Shown piece after piece: positions 49,801-57,681 of a stretch of DNA of 64,000 nt. Both the position numbers and the translations under genes were made by a program. Below the pieces are notes generated by a model, which saw only the letters and a list, made by a program, of their open reading frames with translations, ran no database searches and had not been told where the DNA came from. The DNA comes from Bacteroidota bacterium. Its GTDB lineage: Bacteria; Bacteroidota; Bacteroidia; Chitinophagales; Chitinophagaceae. How positions within the stretch are numbered: the first letter of the stretch is position 1; every line of letters starts with the position of its first letter. Location: the NCBI GenBank assembly GCA_018267545.1, contig JAFDYG010000496.1, forward strand, positions 62,001 through 126,000. Direction: 5' to 3'.

Positions 49801-51904
49801 CGGGCAATTCCCTCACTCTTTTCCCCGTAGCATTATAAATCGCATTGGTAACCGACGCCGCAACACCAATCAACGAAATCTCTCCAATCCCCTTCGTACC
49901 GAGAGGATTGATATATCGATCCGGCTTGTCGATGAAAATAGCCTCGATCTGATGAATATCCGCATTCACCGGAACATGATAATCCGCAAAGTTACCGTTC
50001 ACATATCTACCGTACTTGTCGTCGAAGATCGCCTCCTCCGTCAGCACCATGCCAATCCCCCCAACCGCCCCGCCAATCATCTGGCTGGCCGCCGTCTTAT
50101 GACTCACGATCCGGCCGGCATCCACCACCGCCACCAGCCTCATCACCTTCACCACACCGGTCAATGGATGAACATGCACCTTCGCAAAATGCGCCGAAAA
50201 AGAATACATCGAATAATTCTTCGCCTGCTCGCTGCTCTGCGACTCTTCGGTAAGCTCCAGGTAAGGCAGACTATGCTTTTGCAGCAGCGCGACATAATCC
50301 AGCGGACCTTCAGCCGATTGTCCGTCCAGCGCGGCAAATTTCTGCCGGATAGCCATACACGCATCATGCACGGCCGATCCTACCGAAGACACCGTAGACG
50401 ATCCCCCCTGCGTCGGAGCCATCGGAAAGGCGGAATTCCCCAGCTCGAACGTTATCTTGCCCGCCGGCACCCCCAGCAAATCCGAAGCGATCAGCGTCAT
50501 CGCTGTACCCGTCCCCGGACCTATATCGCTCGTCGCGCTTTGAATATTCACGCTCCCATCCGCCATGATCTTTATCTTCGCCAGCGCCCGCCCCCGGTAA
50601 GCCCCAAACGCGCCGCACCCGATGCCATAACCAACCAGCCATTCTCCCTCCTTCTGCGAGCCCGGCCGGGGCGACCTGTTCTCCCATCCTATTCGTTCCG
50701 CCCCCAGCTCATAGCACTCGCGCAGATACTTGCTGCTCCACGGCAGATTCCGCTCCGGATCACGCTCCGCATAATTCTTCAGCCGCAGCTGAATCGGGTC
50801 CATCTTCAACGCATAGCTCAATTCATCCAGCGCCGACTCCAGCGCAAACGAACCCGTCGCCTCTCCCGGTCCCCGCATAGGCGCAGGAACACCCACATGA
50901 AGAGGAACGACCTTATAAAGCGTATTGCAATTGGCAGCGTCATACAAAAACCGCGAACAGTTGACCGAGTTTTCAGTGAACTCTTCATACGTAGCCGTCT
51001 GCGAATAGGACTCATGCGTTATCCCCAACAGCTTCCCATCCGCAGTCGCCCCCAGCCCGATTTTCTGTATAGTAAACGGCCGATAGCCCACCAGGGTAAA
51101 CATCTGCTCCCGCGTAAGCGTCACCTTGACGGGACGCCTGACCAACCGCGCCGCATAAGCCGCCGCGATCTCATGCGGCCAGGTGCGAAGCGAAGAACCA
51201 AAGGCCCCTCCGACAAATCTCGAATTGACCTGCACATTCTCCGGCTTGATCCCAAAAGCATTGCTGAACGTTCGCTGCGTGCTGACTACCCCCTGCGACT
51301 TGGTATACACCGTCAGCTTGTCCTCTCCCTCCCAGCTCGCAATCGTAACGTGCAGCTCCATCGGATTGTGCATCTCGGAAGGCTGCAAATACTCCTGCTC
51401 CACGACCACAGGCGCTTTCTTATACGCATTCGCCTCTCCCCGCAGATAATCCTTATACTTACCCCCCTGCGGCGTCACGCCTTTCTCCCGGTTCTTATGA
51501 AAGTCCGTTTCGAAAGCCTCCTCCTGGTACGTCGCACGAACCAGGCTGGCGGCATAAGTAGCCTTCTCGAAACTTTCGGCAACGACTAACGCGATCGGCT
51601 GTCCGTTAAAAGAAACCGACTTATCATTGAAAAGCTTCAACCCCCTTACCGGCTGGGCAGCATCCGGCTTGAATCCGGGCAGACCCGCAAAATTGAACGG
51701 CGTTATCACCTCGATCACCCCCGGCGTCCGTTTGGCCGCCTTCACATCGATAGCCGTAATCGTTCCCTTCGTAATAGTCGCAGGCACCAGGACACCATAC
51801 GCGAGCCCCGGCAGCTTATATTCCCCGGAGTATTTCGCCTGTCCCGTGACTTTCAGCCGTCCGTCTACCCGGCTCATCGAATCCCCTATAAGGCTCTTGT
51901 TCAT
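49778..51904 (-). CDS. paoC: Molybdenum-binding catalytic subunit of aldehyde oxidoreductase (xanthine dehydrogenase family)
   Basis: 708 residues. Molybdopterin-cytosine-dinucleotide enzyme of the xanthine oxidase family, with the N-terminal a/b-hammerhead (GQAKYSGEYKLPGLAYGVLV) and the large Mo-binding domains (GGAFGSSLRTWPHEIAAAYA; GAVGGIGMVLTEEA). The catalytic base is E675 in GTKGIGEISL near the end. It is shorter than full xanthine dehydrogenase because FAD and FeS are on separate subunits. It is encoded 11 bp after the FAD subunit. It probably oxidises aromatic aldehydes in the periplasm like E. coli PaoABC. No MCD-insertion chaperone (PaoD-like) gene is adjacent. Confidence 0.9.
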   Translation of the reverse strand: MNKSLIGDSMSRVDGRLKVTGQAKYSGEYKLPGLAYGVLVPATITKGTITAIDVKAAKRTPGVIEVITPFNFAGLPGFKPDAAQPVRGLKLFNDKSVSFNGQPIALVVAESFEKATYAASLVRATYQEEAFETDFHKNREKGVTPQGGKYKDYLRGEANAYKKAPVVVEQEYLQPSEMHNPMELHVTIASWEGEDKLTVYTKSQGVVSTQRTFSNAFGIKPENVQVNSRFVGGAFGSSLRTWPHEIAAAYAARLVRRPVKVTLTREQMFTLVGYRPFTIQKIGLGATADGKLLGITHESYSQTATYEEFTENSVNCSRFLYDAANCNTLYKVVPLHVGVPAPMRGPGEATGSFALESALDELSYALKMDPIQLRLKNYAERDPERNLPWSSKYLRECYELGAERIGWENRSPRPGSQKEGEWLVGYGIGCGAFGAYRGRALAKIKIMADGSVNIQSATSDIGPGTGTAMTLIASDLLGVPAGKITFELGNSAFPMAPTQGGSSTVSSVGSAVHDACMAIRQKFAALDGQSAEGPLDYVALLQKHSLPYLELTEESQSSEQAKNYSMYSFSAHFAKVHVHPLTGVVKVMRLVAVVDAGRIVSHKTAASQMIGGAVGGIGMVLTEEAIFDDKYGRYVNGNFADYHVPVNADIHQIEAIFIDKPDRYINPLGTKGIGEISLIGVAASVTNAIYNATGKRVRELPVTPDKLI

Positions 51905-51915
51905 AACGAATATTT

Positions 51916-52902
51916 TTATACAATGGCCGCCGCCGTCTTTAAAGCCTGCAAAATCGCATTCGGCGCCATCCTTAACTTGAATTGATTGTAGGAATACCCC
52001 TTCGCACCCTGCATAGCTATCTGCGCAGCCTGCCGGAAATTATCCTCCGTAACAGTCTTCCCCTTCAAAAACTCCTCCGCAGCCCCAAGCCTCCAGGGCT
52101 TGTGCGCCACACCCCCCATGGCAAGACGCACGCCGCGAATACCACGGCTGCCATCCAAATCCAACGCAGCCGCAACCGAAACCAGCGCAAACGCATAAGA
52201 AGTCCTGTCGCGTATTTTTAAATAATGAACATTCTTCGTAAACACCGGAGCCGGCAATTCCACAGCCGTAATCAGCTCCCCCTTCTGCAACGTATTGTCC
52301 AGCTCCGGCTGCTCACCCGGCAGCCGGTGAAAATCCTCCATGGCAATACTCCGCTCCCCCGCCGGCCCACTTACCCTCACCACCGCATCCAGCGCCCGAA
52401 GCGCCACACTCATATCACTTGGATTGACGGCAATGCACTTCTCGCTCGCCCCGAAAATCGCATGCATCCGGTTGATCCCATCGATCGCGCCGCACCCGCT
52501 TCCGGGCACACGCTTATTACAAGGCATCGTCGGGTCGAAGAAATAAGAACAACGCGTGCGCTGCAAAAGATTGCCGCCCGTAGTCGCCATATTCCGCAAT
52601 TGCGGCGACGCCCCCGCATTGATAGCCATCGATAACAAAGGATAATGCTCCAGCACATACGGATGATCCGCCACCTCACTGTTCGTCGCGAGGGCGCCAA
52701 TCCGCAGCCCGCCGCCAACTACCTCGATCCCCCGCAACGGCAGCCGGTTGATATCCACCAGCTTCTCCGGCGCCACCACCCCCATCTTCATCAAATCGAC
52801 AAGATTCGTCCCCCCGGCCAAAAAATAAGCGCCCGCCTCCTTTCCCTTCACCCGGATAGCCGCCGGCGTATCCGTAGGCCTCATATATTGAAACGGCTTC
52901 AT
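51916..52902 (-). CDS. paoB: FAD/4Fe-4S subunit of aldehyde oxidoreductase
   Basis: 328 residues from the ATG at 52902, the codon that overlaps the iron-sulfur gene's stop (ATGA at 52902-52899). The FAD-binding PCMH fold has [15 protein letters not shown] (26-40) and [13 protein letters not shown] (106-118). Four Cys (C118, C128, C137, C156) sit in a loop with [12 protein letters not shown], the arrangement that carries an extra 4Fe-4S cluster in E. coli PaoB. It moves electrons from the molybdenum and 2Fe-2S sites. Order in the operon is FeS, FAD, Mo. Confidence 0.9.
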   Translation of the reverse strand: MKPFQYMRPTDTPAAIRVKGKEAGAYFLAGGTNLVDLMKMGVVAPEKLVDINRLPLRGIEVVGGGLRIGALATNSEVADHPYVLEHYPLLSMAINAGASPQLRNMATTGGNLLQRTRCSYFFDPTMPCNKRVPGSGCGAIDGINRMHAIFGASEKCIAVNPSDMSVALRALDAVVRVSGPAGERSIAMEDFHRLPGEQPELDNTLQKGELITAVELPAPVFTKNVHYLKIRDRTSYAFALVSVAAALDLDGSRGIRGVRLAMGGVAHKPWRLGAAEEFLKGKTVTEDNFRQAAQIAMQGAKGYSYNQFKLRMAPNAILQALKTAAAIV

Positions 52903-53531
52903 GATAATTGATTTTTGACGTCCTGAATCGCTTTGACAATATTCGAATAAGCGCCGCACCGGCAGATATTCCCGCTCATAAACTCGCTGATCTGCTCCGG
53001 CGACGCCGTCCGGCCCTCTTTTAATAACGCGACCGCCGACATGATCTGCCCCGAAGTACAATACCCGCATTGGAATCCATCATGCCGTATAAAGGCCTCC
53101 TGCATCGGATGCAGATTCTCCCCATCGGCAAGCCCCTCGATCGTAGTAACCTTCTTCCCGTCATTGGTCACCGCCAGGCTAAGACAGGAATTGACCCGCA
53201 CCCCGTCGACATGAACCGTACACGCCCCGCACTGCCCGCGGTCACACCCCTTCTTACTGCCCGTCAGCCCCAATTGCTCCCGCAACAGATCGAGCAGCGT
53301 AGTCCTCGCCTCTACCTTTACCTGGTAAGGCGCACCATTGACCGTTAAACTGACAGGAATCTTCTCCCACTCATCCGCGATTTTTTCATCCCACTTGTTT
53401 TCCGCCGCTCGCAAAACGGCCCCTGGAGAAAATGCGATAGCCGACAGCAGCGACCCTTTTTTGAAGAAATCCCGCCTCGATTCGCTTTGCGGGCCGGACT
53501 GCTCCGCAGGCTTGTCTGTATACCTGGACAT
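52899..53531 (-). CDS. paoA: 2Fe-2S subunit of aldehyde oxidoreductase, Tat-exported
   Basis: 210 residues. A Tat signal is present: twin Arg at 19-20 in [10 protein letters not shown], then a weak hydrophobic stretch to about 43. Two 2Fe-2S clusters: plant-ferredoxin type with C96, C101, C104, C116 ([12 protein letters not shown]) and the all-helical type with C155, C158, C190, C192 ([14 protein letters not shown]). The Tat signal means the assembled trimer is carried to the periplasm. First gene of the three-gene minus-strand operon. Confidence 0.93.
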   Translation of the reverse strand: MSRYTDKPAEQSGPQSESRRDFFKKGSLLSAIAFSPGAVLRAAENKWDEKIADEWEKIPVSLTVNGAPYQVKVEARTTLLDLLREQLGLTGSKKGCDRGQCGACTVHVDGVRVNSCLSLAVTNDGKKVTTIEGLADGENLHPMQEAFIRHDGFQCGYCTSGQIMSAVALLKEGRTASPEQISEFMSGNICRCGAYSNIVKAIQDVKNQLS

Positions 53532-53681
53532 ATAAATGAATTAATTGTTAGAAAAAAACAAGGGAAGGGGTCCATGAATTTACGAAAATTTCGACACGGA
53601 TGCTCATCACATGCCACTAACTTTTACCTTGGCGCAGACCGGTAACCGGAAAAGACTATTTCAATATTCGCCTTATAAACA

Positions 53682-56021
53682 TCATTCGATTATTTTTTCA
53701 ACCCGGCTCAATTTCCCCGCCGCATTTATCCCCTCGACAATCACCCGGAACCTCCTGCTGATATCGTTATTGTAAAACTCGATCGTCGCCTTCTTGCTAT
53801 GCGCATCCGTCATCACATACGGCTTCCAGAACAAAGTCGTCCTCGTATCCGCCGCCCCCTCCACCGGCACGGAATAATCCGGCGAATAAAATTTTCGAAA
53901 AGCCGAATACCCCTCCAGCGTCTTATAGCTCAGCGCAGCCTCCCCGACCGGCGTCGGCTTCACATCACCTCCCTTCTTCGTATACACCGAAATCGCCCCG
54001 CCCGTCCCATTCGAAGAACCAAAAAACGGCGGCCGAAACACTTTTATATACGCCACATCCTGTATCGGCACATTATCCATCTGTATCGCATCGATCGGCA
54101 CCTCGTCCAGAAACAGCTGAGGCGCCCCATCCCTCCACCGCAACGCCCACCCCAGCCCATCATTCCTCCTGGCCACCTGCAATCCCGCCACCATCCCCTG
54201 CAAATACTGAAACACGCTCGACATCCCATTCGCCCGATCGTCACTCGTCAAATCGAACTGCTTCGCCACATCGCTCCTGTCCCCCTTGAAAAACCCCGAA
54301 GTATATTTATCATCCAGCAAATCCACCGGCTTCCTCGCCCTTGCCGTCACCGTAACCTCTTTCAATGTCTTTGCCCTCACCGCCTTCTCCCACTCGACCT
54401 GCCGCCCCACGACCGCCGCCGCCTGCCGCACCACCTGCGTATCGACCACAACACCCTCACCCGCATCCCGCAACGCCGGTAAAAATCCATTCCGAAGCGT
54501 CAGCTCCCCCTTCTTACTCCCGATGTATTGATAATAAACCCGCAGCGTATCGAAAAACACCCCGCCGTGCAAACCAAACATCCCATCCTTCCCTACAGAC
54601 ACCGTCACCAGCTGCCTCGTACTATCCTTCGCCAGCAGCACCAGCGCCAGCTGCTGCCCGGCCGGCACGTTCCCCCCGGCGGCAAAACCCCTGATCGCCA
54701 GATAATCACTATCCCTCCCAAACCGTAAAGCCGGCAAATTCCCCCGCAACGCACCAACCCAGTCGAACTTCCTCCACCCATGCGTCAACATCACCAAATC
54801 CAAATCCTGCCGCACATCGACTCCGTCCCCACTAAAATAATAGGACGGTTTCCTCACATACCCCTTTATATCATCACACAACAACAGCTGCGAAACAATC
54901 CCGTCTTCCCCAACCGGCACATCCGCATCCACCACCGCCACCGATAGATTCGTAGCCGCCGTATCCACCGCGCCCACTTCGATCACATTCCTGCCCCTCG
55001 CAGCCATCCCCCTCTCCACCACGCTTATCTCCGTCGTAAACACAGCATTGTGATTGTTCACAAACACAATCCGCTCAGCCACCGGAACCAGCCGCGCATT
55101 AAAAAGCGTGATCTGCAATATCCCCGTGGACAGACTATCCGTCGGTATCTCCGCAACCCCAGCCGCCCGCACACCCAAATTCAGCTGCGACCGGTACACC
55201 AGCCGCTTATTCATATAGGCCGCCAAATGCAATGTCTTCAACTCATCCCCCGCATCCGCACTCCTCGTCACCTGCACCATCGTCCGCTTCGGCAGCGGCT
55301 GAACATAAAGCCCAACGCCAGCCCCCAAAACCTCCGGCAAAGAAGTCACATGACCCCCACCCCACTTCGCCACATACCTCTCTCCCGCCTTCGGCATTAT
55401 CATCACCACACCCATCCCATCATGCCTCGAAAAAAAGGAATCCACCAGCACACCCCCGGCGGTAAATATCCCTCCGGCAACATCCACCGGCCTCCCCTTC
55501 CCATCGACCGCCAAAAACGCAAGCCGGCTATTCACACCATCTACCAATTGTCCCCCCTCGGGAAAAAACTGCAACGTCGTACCGCCCCCAGCACTCCCCA
55601 CCCCCGAAGCAGCCCCCTCTCCCACCACCAATAAATCCCTCATATAAACAGCATCGAAATTCAACATCCACGACGTATACACCCTCACCCGCAAACTCCC
55701 CTTCACACCCGCGGGAATCTCGAACTGCCCCTTCGCCGACGACACAAACACAGGCGTCACAAAATGCTTCAGCAGCCTCCCGCCCCCATCGAAAAAATCG
55801 ACGTAAAGATTCTTGCTAATCCCCGAAGGCGCAGCACCCGAAAACAAATACGCCTTGAACCAAACCGTCTCCCCTGCCCGATAAGCCCCCTTATCGAACT
55901 GCACATACACCTTCTCCTCCGGATACCGCTGCTCATAAATCCTCAGCACCGAATCGATCACACTACCCTGCCCCCAAACCCTCCCCCCACACAACACGAA
56001 AAACAAAAACAAATACTTCAT
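53682..56021 (-). CDS. MG2-like and TonB-plug-domain protein without a barrel
   Basis: 779 residues from the ATG at 56021. A signal peptide (about 1-18) is followed by an alpha-2-macroglobulin MG2-like domain (KVYVQFDKGAYRAGETVWFK) and several beta-sandwich repeats up to about 560. A TonB-dependent-receptor plug domain covers about 580-720 (LKEVTVTARARKPVD; GMSSVFQYLQGMVAGLQV; GGAISVYTKKGG). No barrel follows; the last 60 residues are another beta domain. This class is common in Bacteroidota, but its job is unknown; it could compete with or dock onto SusC plugs. It starts 6 bp after the SusD stop. Confidence 0.8.
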   Translation of the reverse strand: MKYLFLFFVLCGGRVWGQGSVIDSVLRIYEQRYPEEKVYVQFDKGAYRAGETVWFKAYLFSGAAPSGISKNLYVDFFDGGGRLLKHFVTPVFVSSAKGQFEIPAGVKGSLRVRVYTSWMLNFDAVYMRDLLVVGEGAASGVGSAGGGTTLQFFPEGGQLVDGVNSRLAFLAVDGKGRPVDVAGGIFTAGGVLVDSFFSRHDGMGVVMIMPKAGERYVAKWGGGHVTSLPEVLGAGVGLYVQPLPKRTMVQVTRSADAGDELKTLHLAAYMNKRLVYRSQLNLGVRAAGVAEIPTDSLSTGILQITLFNARLVPVAERIVFVNNHNAVFTTEISVVERGMAARGRNVIEVGAVDTAATNLSVAVVDADVPVGEDGIVSQLLLCDDIKGYVRKPSYYFSGDGVDVRQDLDLVMLTHGWRKFDWVGALRGNLPALRFGRDSDYLAIRGFAAGGNVPAGQQLALVLLAKDSTRQLVTVSVGKDGMFGLHGGVFFDTLRVYYQYIGSKKGELTLRNGFLPALRDAGEGVVVDTQVVRQAAAVVGRQVEWEKAVRAKTLKEVTVTARARKPVDLLDDKYTSGFFKGDRSDVAKQFDLTSDDRANGMSSVFQYLQGMVAGLQVARRNDGLGWALRWRDGAPQLFLDEVPIDAIQMDNVPIQDVAYIKVFRPPFFGSSNGTGGAISVYTKKGGDVKPTPVGEAALSYKTLEGYSAFRKFYSPDYSVPVEGAADTRTTLFWKPYVMTDAHSKKATIEFYNNDISRRFRVIVEGINAAGKLSRVEKIIE

Positions 56022-56027
56022 CAAAAA

Positions 56028-57653
56028 CTATTTACTCAAATAAGGATTCAGCTTCACCTCCGTAGCATTATACGGCAAATACCAGTTCTTCGGATCCGCC
56101 AATACCGCACCCACCGCAGCCTGCTGAGCCGCCGGCACCCGCTTCAGCACCACCCCGCTCAGATAAGAAGCATTCGGAGCCGCCGCCGTCCCCCGATGCC
56201 TCGCCATCCGCATCAGCGTAAACCACCTTCTCCCCTCGAAACCCAATTCCAACCCCCACTCCCTCAAAATATAATCCTCGATCTTCTCCACGGACGAACC
56301 CGCCGAGATACTATCCGCCCCCGTCACCGGAGTCGTCGCATTCGGCATCCCCACCCTTCCCCTTACCGCATTGATATTCGAAATCGCCGTCGCCTTATCC
56401 CCGCTCCGGTTCGCCGCCTCCGCCCACAACAACGACACATCCCCGCACCGGTTTATATACGGCACATAGTCGCTCTGATACGCCGCCCGAATCGTCGGCG
56501 GAACATTGTTGACCGAATCCGGAAGCACCGCAGCCAATCCCAGAAACTTCCAGATGACCGGCGCACTGCTGCGAGGTTTATTATAATAAGGCGCCCCGCC
56601 CGCATAAGAATATCCAAACCCACGATAGATATCATCCTTGGTATTAGTAGTAGATATCGCATCCGGATACAAAGGATTATAAGTTTTCATCGCCACCGTA
56701 GACGGCGCCACCATATACTTCCCGCCCGAAGCCGGATCATTGGACGTCAACATCATCAGAGAGTTGGTTTCCCTCGCGGCAAAACTAAAATTGACCCTCA
56801 ACAGCGGCTCCGCGGCAAACGGCAGCGCATTCTGCGAAAAGTTCAGGAACCACGAGGCATTCATCCCCCCGGGTAGCGCCTGATAAAGACTATAGTTCCG
56901 GCACACATTCACCGCTTCCGTATACTTATTCCGCCACAGATACACCTGCGCCTGCAGCTCACAAACCGCCTGCTTCCGCACCCTCAGCTGCCCCTGCTCA
57001 TAGCTGACCCGCAGCCCCGCATCGAAACTGTTCGGAACCCAGATCTGAAAATCACAGGCAGCATACGCGCGCTGCAAATCGACCTCCACCGAATCCAGTA
57101 TCCGGTCCTGCGCCGTCGGCGCAATCCTGAACAAGGTATCCACCTTGCTGATATCATCCACCGCATCCCACACAAACGGTACCGACCCGAAATTCTCCAC
57201 CAGGTTAAAATAAGCCCAGCAACGTAAAAACCGCGCCTCACCCAGATATTGATCCCTCCGCGCCGGCGGAAAATAGTTCGAGTCCAGCGGAACCCTCGGC
57301 ACATTCTTGATAACGTAATTCGCCCGGTTGATCAGATCATAGTACGGCTGCCACTCCGTATACCGGTTGTTCGCCGTCACCCGGTGATACGCCAGCTCCT
57401 GGATATCATTGTCCGCTCCCGTCCCCGGCGTCACCCAATCCCCCCGCATCTCCCCCAGCACGAACTGATACTCCACCAGCGGCTGCAGCGCCTGATACGC
57501 CCCACGCAGCATAAACTCCGCATCCCAGTAGTTCTTCGGAAAATTCGATTCCAGCACCACGTCCTTCGGCGCAGGCGCCAAAAATTTCTTGCATCCCCCG
57601 CCAATCACCACCACCACAACGAGTATCAATAATCCCCTGATATTTTTATTCAT
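56028..57653 (-). CDS. SusD/RagB-type lipoprotein (middle uptake pair)
   Basis: 541 residues. The lipobox ends at C21 (VIGGGCKKFLAP). SusD helices are visible as RRDQYLGEARFLRCWAYFNL with NFGSVPFVWD, and LLWAEAANRSGDKATAISNI. The C-terminus (WYLPYNATEVKLNPYL) is the family ending. It forms a lid on the SusC barrel encoded 28 bp upstream. Sequence divergence from the other two SusD proteins in the window suggests a different ligand. Confidence 0.93.
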   Translation of the reverse strand: MNKNIRGLLILVVVVVIGGGCKKFLAPAPKDVVLESNFPKNYWDAEFMLRGAYQALQPLVEYQFVLGEMRGDWVTPGTGADNDIQELAYHRVTANNRYTEWQPYYDLINRANYVIKNVPRVPLDSNYFPPARRDQYLGEARFLRCWAYFNLVENFGSVPFVWDAVDDISKVDTLFRIAPTAQDRILDSVEVDLQRAYAACDFQIWVPNSFDAGLRVSYEQGQLRVRKQAVCELQAQVYLWRNKYTEAVNVCRNYSLYQALPGGMNASWFLNFSQNALPFAAEPLLRVNFSFAARETNSLMMLTSNDPASGGKYMVAPSTVAMKTYNPLYPDAISTTNTKDDIYRGFGYSYAGGAPYYNKPRSSAPVIWKFLGLAAVLPDSVNNVPPTIRAAYQSDYVPYINRCGDVSLLWAEAANRSGDKATAISNINAVRGRVGMPNATTPVTGADSISAGSSVEKIEDYILREWGLELGFEGRRWFTLMRMARHRGTAAAPNASYLSGVVLKRVPAAQQAAVGAVLADPKNWYLPYNATEVKLNPYLSK

Positions 57654-57681
57654 ACAGTTTCAATTGTCAGTTTATAAAAAA

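Noticed and set aside
52903-53070. Long N-terminal extension of the FAD subunit
   Set aside because: It lies entirely within the iron-sulfur gene in another frame; the ATGA overlap at 52902 is the usual coupled start.
53639-53649. CCGGTAACCGG short palindrome upstream of the iron-sulfur subunit
   Set aside because: At 11 bp with 5-bp arms, it is too short to separate from chance in this GC-rich sequence and is not repeated elsewhere.
56022-56024. TTG start one codon before the MG2/plug gene
   Set aside because: The ATG at 56021 follows immediately and gives a normal signal peptide.
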